DNA of 64,000 bases from Incurvaria masculella (GCA_946894095.1 OX335665.1:2366001-2430000); one strand, 5' to 3'; positions 31,236 through 43,475 are shown, counted from the stretch's first letter. The notes: a model not told the origin generated them from the letters alone. Numbers and translations: made by a program.

Positions 31236-32754
31236 TCCCTTTATAAACCTCGATCAAATTTACAAAAGTGATGCCTGTCCATAACTGAACAATTTTTGAT
31301 CTATGACTTTTGCGCAACTTCGCAATTATCTTCAAGTCGCCCTACATTTTTAGGTTAGGAATCGAAATTAGTAAGAAGGTTTGACTATTAGACAAAACTC
31401 GTATTAATGTCACATTGTTTAGTTTATTTTTGTCTTTTGAAGTGTGGAGACTTTAAAATAAAACCGGCAGTCCTAATTCTGTCCCTGCGTTGATTTTTAG
31501 TTGGCTTTCAGCCATTAAAGCTTCAAAGATCTAAATTTCCAGGGGCTGAAAATCGAATAATCCTGCTTCAGTTGGATTAATATTCCATGACCACTAATAC
31601 CTTTATGACCTAGCTACGATCGGCCCTCGGGTGTTGCGTTGAGTGGAAATATAATACAGGTTAGTTCGCAGCATGTGGTAGCATCGATTGCACCTGTCGC
31701 GAACGGTAGCGCTGTCAAAGAACATGTAATAATGGCGCTGTCAAAGAATATACATCGCATTGAAACGACACAGGTGTAAATTTGTCAAAATGTATGTAAT
31801 GAATGTGGGAATTAATCGTTTAAAAACCACAGGTCCAGTTAATTTGATTATTTCAATCTGTGCCGCCACATTATATTGTTATAAAAATAATGTTCTGGAT
31901 CAAAGAAAAAGGAATTTTAAACATGGATGTTTTGTTTGCAAAAAAAAAAGTATAACCTTTGCCAGAAAACGATAGTTATTTAGCTATTAAATGGAGTTTT
32001 TTTTTATTTAATTAATATATAATTACAATATTTCACGAAAGCCCACATACTACTTCACAACAATAAATGATAAATATCGGTTTATTTTGCAAAAAACTAC
32101 ACCCGCTAACACGTAGCACTGAAAAAAACTGCGTTTTGACAGCTCAGAATGTATTAAACTGACAGATTATATTGCATTTGCAATCGCAGCTGCAAGTTGC
32201 AAAATTTCTGTCCTCTCTCTGCCGGTCCAGCCATCGCTTCTTCCATCCGAATATAACATAAATAAATTGGCCAGTGAGCCAGTCCCACATAATCAGAACT
32301 CGCCTAGAATCGGATGTCACTGAACTACAAATCCAGCGGTCCGAATGCCCCGACGCACGTCAACGGATGATGAATGGCTTCGGAATTACCGAAAGCGTCT
32401 CTTGTGAAACGAGAATAAAATTACAAAAGAAACGGTAGCGCCCAATTATTGTATAATGGTGCCGAGAACTCTGCCTGCCATTGTATCCGCTTCTGAGGCG
32501 ATATTAAAAAACGCCGGTATTTCGTGAATATGGGGTGATTTTATAGACTCCTTTAGATTTTGTCTTAAATCAAGAATCATTTGCAGCGATACGGCAACAA
32601 TCAAGAAGGCATTGAGCACTGAATGCAAACTATTACGTCAAAAGCCTTTACTAAAAAAATATACTCCTAAACATCAGTGTAAATTTTTAATTATTTGTGA
32701 AGAGGTTCAATATTTGCAGTCATTGTTCGCAACGCAGGTACAGCGTTTTGTCAT
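31236..32754. other. Spacer, no gene recognised
   Basis: Around 31705-31760 the phrase gcgctgtcaaagaa occurs twice, 34 bases apart. The block 32100-32440 has mixed composition and an E-box-like gcagctgc. No exon could be supported and no repeat family assigned. Confidence 0.45.
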
Positions 32755-33303
32755 TTAAGGTGGCCCAACAGGGCGGGACTAACTCAATCGCGGGCACGGT
32801 ACAAAATCGTGCTATTGCGCTCTGGGACTTTCTCTGCTTCAAAAAAAAGACAGATTACGTGATGAGGAAGATGCAACATGTCCACAAAAAAGACAATGTG
32901 CATAGTGTATGATTTGGTAAGATTTACGAAAACTTTAATTACAGAACGACTTATAGCTAGAAGTAAACCACGACCGCTGTAGTCAAAAATTTAACAAAAA
33001 CCAAATAGATTATTAATCTTGATTAAATAAGCTATGTCTGATGACTAATCTTTTTAAGATGTTCTTACTTTATCATTGCGTAATCCACCTCCAAAGTTAT
33101 TGTATAAATCGCGCGAAAAATTCGAACTTTCGGACCTTATAACTTAGAAACCAAACACAATTTTACAATGCCAACGGTCATCAGACATGTCGTTCGATCA
33201 AATAAAGCTATTTTGAGCAAAATTTAGGATATCTAAAAAGAAATATGGGCGTGATCTTCTTTCCCCGTTTGTATAAAGAGTTGAGCGGGATGGCCCACCT
33301 TAA
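32755..33303 (+). mobile_element. TTAA-flanked MITE (piggyBac-like), full length
   Basis: It is bounded by TTAA on both sides, starting ttaaggtggcccaacagggc and ending gagcgggatggcccaccttaa. The terminal inverted repeat is about 14 bp. Internal landmarks are gcgggcacggtacaaaatcg, gtccacaaaaaagacaatgt, gttcttactttatcattgcg and gggcgtgatcttctttcccc. No transposase frame. The TTAA target preference is that of piggyBac transposons. Other copies are at 35208, 41496 and 55592. Confidence 0.88.
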
Positions 33304-34399
33304 ACACTGTGTTAGTAGGAGACATTGATTATGGGAGTGGGGTTTGTAGAAGACTTCTGAATTATGTAGTCAGGTGGAGGAATTGATAGACGCACTAAGG
33401 TGTACTTGCTGGTTCAAGTCCAGTCTTGCAGTATATTCATAAATTAGTTAGTTATTTTTAGAGTTCTATTTTTTTAACGTTCGTAAACGCCCGTTTCTAG
33501 ATAAATTTAATTTTCGTTGAAAAAGGTAACGTGTTTGGTACAAAAAAGTAAATTTACTTGAGTCAACCTAGGACGGCCTCTAGCGTCTAATGCCAAATAC
33601 GATTTTGATGACGATGCCAATATGTTGTTGTAATGTTCAATATAAGACTTATACATATACAGTACTTACATACATTATGAATATTAAATAGTATAAGTAC
33701 CGGGTGAGAGTTGTTGGTTCACCTTTTACTTAATCTGTGATTATGGCAATAGTTTTCGCCAAGCAAAACATTACTTTCGAGGTTATAACACGTTGATGTT
33801 TTCACACAATCCTTGGGTAAATAATCCAAACCCATACAAGCGAGTCTAGATGTATAATTTTACGCGAACGCGTAGTTACTTAGGGGGGCGTTAGCACCAA
33901 CAATTAGTTCCATAAGGGCGTTATTAGAACAAAATTTAGTTTAATTTCAAATTAACTACAACGGATTTCGATAATTGAAAAGTAAATTTGTAGATTTGAT
34001 GGTCTAGCAATAATTTAAAGACAATACTGTAAGACTCTGATGCTTTGATTGGTCAAACGGGGCAAATATGTAAAAAAAATGTTTGAATAAAGAAGGGAGC
34101 CTCAGGTGTATATAATTATATATTTAAAAAACAGCGAAATAATCAATTTATCTTTAATCTTTTTGAAATTTAGAACCAGTTGTAGTTATTTTAAATCAAT
34201 AATAAAATGTGCTTGCACTTACTGAACTGAATATTATCGGGTGCTGACACCCCCTTAAAAAAAGACCTCAAAACCATACAATCAAATCCTAGTAGGTATA
34301 GAGTTTTACACAAACGCATAGTTAGTATCTTGACTTTGATCAATGACTTTCTATCCGAGGACTACCGAAGACTTCACCGGTAACCTAAACAAAAGACGG
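33304..34399. other. Spacer, no gene recognised
   Basis: AT-rich to mixed. No repeat family, exon or frame was supported. Confidence 0.5.
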
Positions 34400-34620
34400 T
34401 GAGCGCACGGTAGCCATTTTGTTAACTTTTTGTGACAATTGTTCGGAACCGCAAGTCAGGGTCACTGACGAGCGGTTACCGATTGGTCGATGCCGCGGAT
34501 TGACAGCCAATGAGACGGGCCGATTCGAAAATGGAAAGTCATCCATCGTAAGTTTTGGAAAAGATGAGTCGGCGGGTTTCGGTACAAAGAACCTTAAGGC
34601 GGAGTGAGTTTTTTTTCTAT
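34400..34620. promoter_or_regulatory. Possible promoter-like GC block with CCAAT-type words
   Basis: The block has higher G+C, an ATTGG at ~34480 and an inverted CCAAT at ~34510. Two donor-like words follow on the plus strand, gtaagtttt at ~34547 and gtgagtttt at ~34604. Frames of 62 codons (plus) and 85 codons (minus) exist without recognisable content. The word arrangement would fit a first exon, but no start or family evidence exists. Confidence 0.22.
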
Positions 34621-34737
34621 AGTAGGTACCTAACGAACGCATCTGTACACAGCTACATGTGTGCTATCAAAAAAGTTACCTATAAGATACCCTTTCCCTT
34701 GTAGTTCCAGCATTATTATGTTTTACGTTTTATAAGA

Positions 34738-34960
34738 ACATAGCTGAGGATCCCGGCTCCGCTCGGGTCAATATCGTTTTGGACATTCAACCAAGCCTAT
34801 GCCCCAGCGGAGCCCGGTAAGATGCTGTCAGAAACCTTCTCGGACTGGTTATTAAAGCAGTAAGTTTAAAAAAAGTCAAAAACCTCCTCGGACCTAAAGC
34901 AGTAAGTTTAAAAAATCTGGATCTGGAAAACAGCGCGAACTATACAAATAAATTTTGATT
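34738..34960 (+). repeat. CCGGCTCCGCTCGG interspersed repeat, partial
   Basis: It begins agctgaggatcccggctccg-ctcgggtcaat, matching 13836 and 49086. Later parts diverge and contain a short tandem (taaagcagtaagtttaaaaa twice, ~34852 and ~34896). Confidence 0.6.
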
Positions 34961-35139
34961 AAAATCAGTCAAGCCGTTTAAGAGAAAAAATACGAGAATT
35001 CTAAATATAAAAATATTTATGGATTTTAAGGGATAAGAGCCAATTACGTTTAGTTTAATAAGGACCAGGAAGGTCATACAACATTTAATTATATTTAAAA
35101 ATAACCACAACGATTTTTTTAAATCCAAAAAGTAAACAT

Positions 35140-35800
35140 GGGGCCTTTATTACTAAAGTGCTGATTATCTTGTACTGGTATTGAATGCAAGGTGCTAAGA
35201 AAGGCCCTTAAGGTGGCCCAACCCGGCGGGCTCAACTCATTTGCGGGCACGGTACAAAACCGTGCTGTTGCGCTCTGGGACCTTCTCTGTTTCTAAGAAT
35301 AAGACAGGCTCCGTTATGAGGAAGATGCAACCTGTCCACAAAAAAAGACAATGTGCATAGTGTATGATTTGGTAAGATTTACGAAAATTTTAATTTCAAA
35401 ACGACTTATAGCTAAAAGTAAACCACGATCGCTGTAGTCAAAAATCTAACAAAAACCAAATAGATTATAAATCTTGATTAAACAAGCTATGTCTGATGAC
35501 TAATCTTTTTAAGATGTTCTTACTTTATCATTGCGTAATCCACCTCCAAAGTAATTGTATAAAACGCGCGAAAAATACGAACTTTCGGACGTTATAACTT
35601 GGAAACGAAACACAATTTTACAATGCCAATGGTCATCAGACATCTAGTTCAATCAAATAAAGCTATATGGAGCAAAATTTTGGATCTCTGACAAGAAATA
35701 TAGGCGTGATCTTCTTTCCCCTTTTGTATGGGGAAATCAGCGGGTTGGGCCACCTTAATATGTGGCGATTAAGCTAATAAGAAGTAGGTGAAAAAGGCCC
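35140..35800 (+). mobile_element. CACCAAG-type repeat interrupted by a TTAA MITE
   Basis: The outer repeat runs 35140-35207 (gggcctttattactaaagtg to aaaggccc) and resumes at 35759-35800 (tatgtggcgatt to aaaaaggccc). The inner element at 35208-35758 is a full MITE with TTAA at each end, starting ggtggcccaacccggcgggc and ending gttgggccacc. The same outer repeat without insertion is at 41952-42088 and reads aaaggcccataatatgtggc across the site. Removing the MITE and one TTAA restores it (with one base difference). Confidence 0.9.
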
Positions 35801-36263
35801 TAAGTCGCTGGTGCTTTGTGTTCTCAAATCAGGCAACTATTCATATCTAAACTTTATTTTAAACATTTTCAATGCGGTTTTTTGGCGATATACTATCTGT
35901 CATCGTTTTGTAATTCCAAAATGAATGAACTCCGTGCAATAGGTGCTATCATGCCCCATACTAAGGCAACGCTGTCACTGTACACGCCTTGACCGTTTTT
36001 TAATCCCGTCTAGGAATGTCTAACTGCACCTTGTCATTATCTGAGGCTGTCTCGATTATGCGACAGATAGCAAACGAAACATATAATTTACTTCATGGAC
36101 TAGAGCGCTATCGACAGTGGGTTTGCTTGGAGTTAACCATAGGTTTGGCTTTTAGCAGTGATATGTATTTTAAAACTGGTTTTTTTGCATTTATTTATGG
36201 TAAGTTGTCTTCGTTCGTGTTGCTAAAGGCGTCTGTGATAAATATACAACGAATATAATGTAT
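35801..36263. other. Spacer, no gene recognised
   Basis: An 80-codon plus-strand frame at 36016-36258 was examined; its content is not recognised. Confidence 0.45.
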
Positions 36264-36632
36264 GTGAACACTTACGGTTGCCCGGTGTGGAGAATCGGTT
36301 TTCGTCGACTAGTATCGCCCGCTGCGCCAAACAGCAGGTCTATTCCTGGTATTCAGTAATCAGGAATCATGAGTCTAGAGAACTGCTTTTGTAGCGTTTT
36401 TCAAAGGGATTTTCTTGACGAAAATATTTCGGAGCACAGTTTTTTTAATCAATCAGGGTTTTTCGTAGAAAAACTCGCTTAGAAAATCGCTATAAAAGCT
36501 GTCCTGATGCCTGATTACTGAATGCCAGGAATAGACCTGCTGGACAGCCACCCTCCTGAAGAAGTCCTCGGCACTGGGCGAAACATGACGGCAAAAACCG
36601 ATTCTCCACACCGGACAACCGTAAGTGTTAAC
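36264..36632. mobile_element. Large fold-back: outer inverted arms around a CAGGTCTATTCC element
   Basis: The outer arms are gaacacttacggttgcccgg...gagaatcggtttt (left) and aaaaccgattctccacaccg...gtaagtgttaac (right), about 37 bp. Inside sits a full member of the 12910 family (36333-36542: caggtctattcctgg...ccaggaatagacctg). This is either one composite element or an insertion into another fold-back. Confidence 0.85.
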
Positions 36633-37102
36633 AGGCATTATGTGCAGCGACGGTGTAAACTTAAAAACGTATATACTACGAATAAGTTGTAAGTTATTTT
36701 GTCAAACAGTAATTTGTCATTTACAATGACAATGACAATGACATTTAGTTCAGGTCCAAGATTATATTTTTTTGTAACACTAAAAAAAGAAGCATATAAA
36801 AAAGAAAATAAAAATATTGAAAATTGTATGCGTATTCGAAGTGTATTTTACCAATGAAATGTTTTGGAACCTCAATTTGTAAAAGAAATCCCATAATATT
36901 GAATGTTTAACAACAAATTTTTTTTGGAACACGTATCTGAGATTATTCAATAACGTTTGCCAATAATTGTTGTAATTTTTTTTAAATAATCAGAAAAAAT
37001 ATTTAGTTTCGACATTCCTCTTAGGCAGGATTCAAACGTACCACCTTTGGATTACATGTCCAGTGGTCCATGCACGCTAATCCATCTAGATAATTATAGA
37101 CT
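36633..37102. other. AT-rich spacer, nothing recognised
   Basis: It includes a short acaatg repeat (36721-36745). No gene. Confidence 0.5.
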
Positions 37103-37233
37103 TAGGGTCTCTTCCACCAAGTACTGATTAGCTTAATCCTCATATTAAAGGGCTTTTCTTACCATCTCTCAGTCGATACCAGTACAAGATTATCAGCACT
37201 TTAGTAATAAAGGTCCTTTAAGTGTCGATTAGA
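37103..37233 (-). mobile_element. CACCAAG-ended interspersed repeat, full copy
   Basis: agggtctcttccaccaagta, gattagcttaatcctcatat, taaagggcttttcttaccat, accagtacaagattatcagc and actttagtaataaaggtcc. The best-preserved copy in this orientation. Confidence 0.8.
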
Positions 37234-37459
37234 CCAAGCTTAGTCAACAATTTCCCGATATTCTAATCGAAACAATGCTACTTGCTCGCGCTATTTCGCG
37301 TGTTAATCCTACGTCAAGGCATTTTGACGGCAATGATTGAAATATTAATCTCATCTTAAAACAAATCACGTAAAAAGAAGACATTTTATCTCATTTCAGT
37401 GTATATTTTAACTGTATCATGTATTTACTTACGTATTAATAAAAATTAAGTTAATTCAT

Positions 37460-37838
37460 TCAGCCTCAGTGGCCCAGTGGCGCTTCGGCGATCGCTCTCC
37501 GAAGTTAAGCAACGCTGGGTCCGGTCTGGTCTTGGATGGGTGACCATTCGACCGTTGAGAGAGGCTGGCCGTGGTTCGGATTCCACGTTAAACTGTAGGT
37601 CCCCTTCCTTACTTAATAGGTGGTAGGGTTAATCCCGCCCGGGTTGGTACCATCGCATTGGATGAACGATGGTCGAAGCGGCAATGAAAATTGTCCGTGT
37701 TTTCCATCCAGTTCAATGTAGCCGTGCAATATAAGGAAGGTCCTGGCATGGCACCTAGATCCCATGTGGTGTGTTGGGCTAATACCATGACAGAAGGTGT
37801 GGTATTAGCAATCCAAGTCCAGTCACATAAAAAAAAAA
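37460..37838 (+). mobile_element. SINE, 5S-rRNA-like head, near full length
   Basis: Same as the 27687 copy, except nine bases (gcgacactt region) are missing near the start of the head. The box A- and C-like motifs and the tail ccagtcacataaaaaaaaa are intact. Confidence 0.94.
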
Positions 37839-38783
37839 TGTAGTTCATATGTCACTTCATATTATGAAGTTACTCAGACAAATGGAAATTATGAATTCAC
37901 TCAAGCTGTTAATATTCTTCTTAGTGCCTTCAATATCTCCTTCCAAGATTAAGATAAATTTAAAACGTTTACTTCGGACCATCCCTACACTAGGGCAGTC
38001 TGTCAACAATAGAACCGTACACACGAAAAAGAACCATAATCCAAACAAATAAAACGTTAATTTCATTGACGATATTGACGTAAACTCCAAATTCAAATCC
38101 ACACCTTATGTCTTTTGCGTAGAGCATAATTTTGCTTGTTGATGTAGCACTCGCCGCTAAATATCTCGGCTAAGCCGTTGATGAGTTCGTATGGACGTAA
38201 TTAATTTTGGTTGAGTGGGTGTGACCGATTCTGCGGCGCGCTCTCTAAGCTTGACCCTTTCTATGGGAATCGGTCCGTTGGCGGATTGCACACGATGCGT
38301 TGGTCGCGTGACGTTTACGAAAACGTGACGAAAATATGAGAGAGTACGTGTTTTTTTTTAGTTTATAGTGCATTCGACAAATATATCACCAACGGTATAA
38401 TATTGGCCGATCTTATGTATGAACCATACATATTAAAAAAAAAAACTGGGTAAGTAAAACATGTTTCTCACAAAATATAAAAGCTTTCCTCCTAAACCCG
38501 TTTGTTATGATAGATCTATATAGAGGAGCTACCTGAGTTGACAAGTCTATTAAATTATTAATTGTCTGATCTATATTGTAATGTAATATTATAAATAATA
38601 ACACTTACTTCTTAATTTACCAATGAGTTATCCTGTTGACAATTCTGTTGATGCTAGCTATCTTTTTACTGGTCCTTTAATTAAGTAACTATTTGACAAT
38701 TCTATTGATGCTCTGTATTTTATATTTTATGTAGAATAGATTTTGTCGACTCCAAGTGCTCCTTATGTGTTCCAAAGGCTGAT
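37839..38783. other. Spacer; mixed-composition block 38150-38360
   Basis: The block 38150-38360 is less AT-rich and holds unique sequence with several CpG words. Frames are short. It could be a conserved regulatory element; no evidence beyond composition. Confidence 0.3.
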
Positions 38784-38848
38784 TTATATATACATATACA
38801 TATACATACACATACATATACATATACATATACATACATATACATATC
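38784..38848 (+). repeat. (CATATA)n simple repeat
   Basis: Alternating acatat/acatac hexamers over 60 bases. Confidence 0.93.
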
Positions 38849-39034
38849 ACCTGTTTGAATGAATCTAACGCAATCAAAGAAATATTGACGTATTTAAACT
38901 AAAAATATCTACGCATGAAAACGTGAGACTAGGAGGGGGTAGGACGAGCCAAATTTAATGACACCTGAGCAGGGGAGGGGGTCGAATAAAAATCGCCAAA
39001 AACGCCTCACGCAATCAATGAATGTATTGATTGA

Positions 39035-39112
39035 TGTTGATAATGTTAAAATATAACAAATCCAAGTGCTGTATACAGTTTATGGCTGATGAATAAACAA
39101 CAAAATACAATT
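39035..39112 (+). mobile_element. LINE 3' tail (GATGAATAAACAA family)
   Basis: taaaatataacaaatccaag, gtatacagtttatggctgat and gaataaacaacaaaatacaa correspond to the end of the 45415-45912 element. Confidence 0.6.
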
Positions 39113-40892
39113 GATTTAATCGGTCATTTTTGTTATAACAAACATTTCTTATGATTGATCTTTTCCAAGTCTACATATATTCAGACAAAATATATAATTA
39201 AAATCAATTTTTAAAAATCTTAAATATTAATATCTCTAAAAATCATCTGCAATGTTTCTTTATTATTAAAACAATTTTCTGTATACGAGTCAACGCACTG
39301 TCTTTGCACTGTCAATCGTTCTCTGAGTATTCGTAACTAAAACACAGCACTTTTATATGTCCATTCGCCGTCAAAAAAACCGCAACAATACCTCATAAAT
39401 AAGATGATCTCGAGGCGCGCTGTCGGATACGCTCGCAATTTGCCAAACAATAACTAATAATGTAATAACACGACACATCGACAGCTAATCTCCGGATTTA
39501 TCTCGGGATGTCGCGTCGTGTGAGACGGTCTCTGTGTGAGAGATGTTTGTAGAGCTGTTTTTTCGTTTCTTTTTCAAACGCATGCGGAATGGCTTAGTGA
39601 TGCGAGGAGCCGATAAAACTTGTAAATTATCGATATTGGAATGAATTTGGCGTGACAAGAAATTTAATTTTAATTTGGGATACGTTTTTCTTGGTGTAGG
39701 AGCTTTTCTGCCAATTTTGATGTTTACAAATTAATGCTCTACACACCATAGTTATAGGGATGATACGTGCCATAACTTTAAGAGTACTTTAGTCAGAATC
39801 TATAAAAATGATTGCAACCACAAAATATGTTTTCCTATTCGATTTGAAATTAAATACTAGCAAATTCAACAAAAGAAGTTTTCTCCTCTATAATTGTTTT
39901 TAGAATTTCCATAGACTTTTTATAGTTAGAAGATTTTAATAGAACAAACACATCAAACAAAATATTTATAGGCAAGATTTGTTTTAAGTTGAAAAAGAAC
40001 ATAATAAGACTCAAAAATATAGAGAAATATCAATAATTGTGAAGAAAATAATGAGAATTGTGATTTTTTGTGCAAGATATATAGATGTAAGTGCTATAAA
40101 AATGGAGTACTTATACGTCTCTTCTAATAAGGTGACCATTAGTGTATTTGTAAATATCAAATTAAAAAATAAATGTAAATTTAACATGAATTAATTACAA
40201 GTTTTCTACATTTAACTCTTAAATTATAAAGGAAGCAAATCTTGCTTAACTATATGCAAGTTTGAAAAACTATATAAATGGTTTGAGCTCTGATTAATAA
40301 TTATTTTATCGACAGTTTCTCACGTGTACACCACTGGCTTACAGTCGCTGGCTCATCAAAGCGCGCGGCAGACAATATCTGAGAAATATTATATTATAAT
40401 AAAATTAACTCTGTCTGTGTTTTTATACCGTTACCTAATACACTGCACTATTCGACAATGTCTTAGAAACTACTAGATTTGACAAAAAATCTCCTGTTTG
40501 TCACGTTCACGAATCACGTTTGAAATCATGAGCAGTATTTTATTTCTATTTTGATAGTTTTTGACCAAAAGATATCCTTCCACGTTAAGTAGCCGTCTCG
40601 AATAATAGCCAGCTGTAAAAGTCAATGTTATGCCATACCACTATGCAGCTCTGTGGTCCACGATAGTTTAGCCGATGAGATGAGATTGTGAAGGTAGAAA
40701 TATGAGTAATTTGTAGAAAAACAATCAAACGCTTTTGTCAGATGACATAAACAGAGACCAATATAAAGTACAAAGTGGCAGTTTGATAAAAAAAATTCGA
40801 GCTGTACGCATTGTTCACATGTGTTGATAAGACATAAAAGTTAAATCAAATTGATCATTAAAAACCAACGGCACCTTTTTATTTCTATTTCA
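39113..40892. other. AT-rich spacer, no gene recognised
   Basis: No frame, repeat or splice-bounded exon was supported. 39395-39560 is somewhat richer in G+C and unique, hence a candidate conserved non-coding element in the presumed Distal-less intron. Confidence 0.45.
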
Positions 40893-41130
40893 GAGGTGGA
40901 TAAGTGCATTTCGTCAATTTTGAAAGCAGCATATGGTTCAAAATCTATGTAAAAATATCTTCCTAGTGATCAAACAGCGCATCTGATGAAAGATGGTCGA
41001 TGTGGCAAAAAACATTCCCCATGTTCAATGTCCTGGCTTGGCACCTAATTCCTTCGAGAGAGCTACGTATAAATAAGGGCTAATATCATGACAGAAGTTG
41101 TAGTATTAATAATCAATTTCCAGTTTCAAA
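40893..41130 (+). mobile_element. Old SINE copy
   Basis: Diverged but collinear words: gataagtgcatttcgtcaa, catctgatgaaagatggtcg, gtcctggcttggcacctaat and taatatcatgacagaagttg. Confidence 0.72.
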
Positions 41131-41224
41131 CACAAAATACTACAGATGAACAAAAAAATACATGCGATATATGCAATCGATTGCTCTTTAGTAGCCTATT
41201 GAAATATGTCTGTAGCATATGATT

Positions 41225-41440
41225 TTATTCCACAGTCCAGTTCCGGAGGCTCGTACAGTCCACAACAGTCATCCCCGCTCTAGGAGACTAGTAATTCTAT
41301 ATGCCCGACGCCTATTCCGATCGGCGCGTCACAATTGGATTTCCATCGTTCTATACGAAAATCATTACGCATTCACCACGGCTGCGGCCGCCTCGGAGAC
41401 CGCTACGAATCAATCCAGAACGGTGAATTGTGCTCGAATC
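41225..41440 (+). other. Unexplained GC-richer block; possible short terminal exon
   Basis: An acceptor-like attttattccacag at 41222-41235 is followed by a 15-codon stop-terminated frame (SSSGGSYSPQQSSPL, stop at ~41281). A GC-rich stretch continues to 41440. A different plus-strand frame stays open for 87 codons. No protein is recognised, and the Distal-less transcript would be on the other strand. Confidence 0.2.
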
Positions 41441-41495
41441 GGAATATACTTTTATGATTTTTGTCTTATGATGCATCTCTAACTGTTTTTTTGTG

Positions 41496-41740
41496 TTAAG
41501 GTGGCCCAACCCGGCGGGACTAACTCATTCGCGGGCACGGTACAAAACCGTGCTGTTGCGCTCTGGGACCTTCTCTGTTTCAAATAAGCCACGTAATGTA
41601 AACCACGACCGCTAAAGTAAAAATCTAACAAAAATCAAATAGATTATAAATCTTGATTAAATAAGCTATGTCTGATGACTAATCTTTTTAAGATGTTCTT
41701 ACTTTATCATTGCATAATCTACCCTGTATAAAACGCGCGA
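41496..41740 (+). mobile_element. TTAA MITE, 3' truncated and internally deleted
   Basis: It begins ttaaggtggcccaacccgg, then jumps from cttctctgtttcaaataa to gtaaaccacgaccgct and stops after gtataaaacgcgcga. The right end was lost where the next element begins. Confidence 0.88.
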
Positions 41741-41893
41741 GTACACGAAAGGACAAAAAATCTAAATCAACGTCAACGTATGATTAAACACATCACTTTA
41801 TATGGACAGTATGGAAGGAACTGCATGTGGTTCACTAAAAGTGACGTGTTTGAACATTGATTAACTCAGCCGTTTCTTCGTGCTATCGGGGCT
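41741..41893 (+). mobile_element. CACGTCAC-core repeat
   Basis: gtacacgaaaggacaaaaaa, caacgtcaacgtatgatt, ctaaaagtgacgtgtttgaa and attaactcagccgtttcttc. It is fused directly to the truncated MITE, so one of them probably inserted into the other. Confidence 0.85.
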
Positions 41894-41951
41894 AAGCCTA
41901 TTCTGAACTAAATTAACCTAACTTAACCTAACTGAGTTATCATACTAAGCC

Positions 41952-42088
41952 TGGTTTTCACCAATCGACACTTAAGGGGCTTTATTTACTAAAGTGCTGA
42001 TTATCTGTACTGGTATTGATTGCAAGCTGCTAATAAAGGCCCATAATATGTGGCGATTGAGTAATCAGCAGTAGGTGAAAAAGGCCCA
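41952..42088 (+). mobile_element. CACCAAG-type repeat, uninterrupted copy
   Basis: It runs from ggttttcaccaatcgacact through tttactaaagtgctgattat and aataaaggcccataatatgt to gtaggtgaaaaaggccc. It serves as the empty-site reference for the nested insertion at 35140-35800. Confidence 0.82.
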
Positions 42089-42924
42089 AACACTTTCTAT
42101 ATCTAATATGACCTTGCCGCATTGCCTTATTAACTAAATATTTGACAGGACATAATAAGTTAGCAGGTGTTTTGCGCAAAGTTGTATTCAGAGAACCAGG
42201 AAACACGAATAAAAAATAATTAAATAAATATAAATACGGGTGCTATATTTGGCTCCCGTTCCTAGCGGTTAAATAATATTCCTCATAATGCCGATGGTAT
42301 TTTTAGGCACACAGAACAAGTGACTACCTGCCATATCATATTTCACTCCACTGCTCACCCCTAATCAATTTAAGCGTGATGGCTAGTATAGTTGATGAAA
42401 AGAATGAAGTTATACGTAGATGCAATCCGCATAAAAATCGGGTAAGTTGATTTCAAGTTATAAGTGGACTGACAGAAAGAAAGAAGCCCTATTAAGTAGC
42501 TTTAAAAAATATGATTACTGTGCATTTTGAAAATAATTTGCAACACAAAGTTCTTAATTTAAGATTTGACCTATACCTTTAAAATTAAACTTTAAAAAAA
42601 ATCGAACAACAAACGATCAGTCAGTTTTCAGTTAAAAGAATTAACTATCTAATAGTTAATGGATTAAGCTTCTATGGGTCGGTAACTACAGTCCACCCAC
42701 ATTAAATTGTCTTCTAATTGGTATCAGTTAACAAGCGCCAATTATTGTTAGTTGGAGTCAACTAACGTATGGTGGGGGGATCATTTTGTGATTAAACTCA
42801 ACTTTTACTGCTAAATTCTGTTTTTTTTTTAAATTAAAATAAAATATACTAGTTTACGAAAATTGTATATAAGTTTAGTCCATTTCTATCAGCGCACTAG
42901 ATGGCGCATTTTCCTTTTCTGAAC
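42089..42924. other. Spacer, no gene recognised
   Basis: AT-rich; nothing supported. Confidence 0.5.
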
Positions 42925-43160
42925 CGAGGCCGTAGTCAAACTTCCCACCTAAATTGTCGTTTACGCCAAAGCGATTGACTAGCGTTTTCAAATATATTGA
43001 CAATTGAAGAGCGCCGCAGTGGACGTTAATCGAATTAATATTTGCGAGTTCGAGTTTGATTTGACAGCTTGCACATCATCGCCGTATACCCGTATAGACG
43101 TTTACGCCGACTCCGCGCTTTTATATAAATCGGTAGTCCCAGTTTATTTTTGACAGGATG
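42925..43160 (+). repeat. GTTTACGCC-containing interspersed repeat
   Basis: Collinear with the reverse complement of 53660-53912: tcgtttacgccaaagcgatt, tagcgttttcaaatatattg, ttgaagagcgccgcagtgga and gagtttgatttgacagctt. About 240 bp. A short second piece near 43200-43245 (cggcaatttaggtgataact) repeats its left end. Class unknown. Confidence 0.72.
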
Positions 43161-43251
43161 AAGAAGTAAAACTCGCATGGGCTTGACTTTTTTACGCAAC
43201 TTCAAAGTTCAGTAAACGGCAATTTAGGTGATAACTCGGACCACGCATACA

Positions 43252-43475
43252 GAGGCCTATTCCTGCAGTACTATTCCTGGAATTCCATAATCAGGAATCC
43301 TCAGTCTAGAAAACAGCCTTTATAGCGGTTTTTAAAGCGATTTTTTTCGACCGAAAACCATAATTAAATTGAAATACTATCCTCCGGAATATTTTCGTCC
43401 AGAAAATCGCTTTGAAAACCGTAATTTTCTAGACTCAAGATTCCTGATTACGGAATGCCAGGAATAAGACTACCT
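43252..43475. mobile_element. Fold-back element, GAGGCCTATTCC termini (first of a tandem pair)
   Basis: It matches 12910-13120: left arm attcctggaattccataatc and tctagaaaacagcctttata, right arm ttctagactcaagattcctg and gaatgccaggaataagac. Confidence 0.9.
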
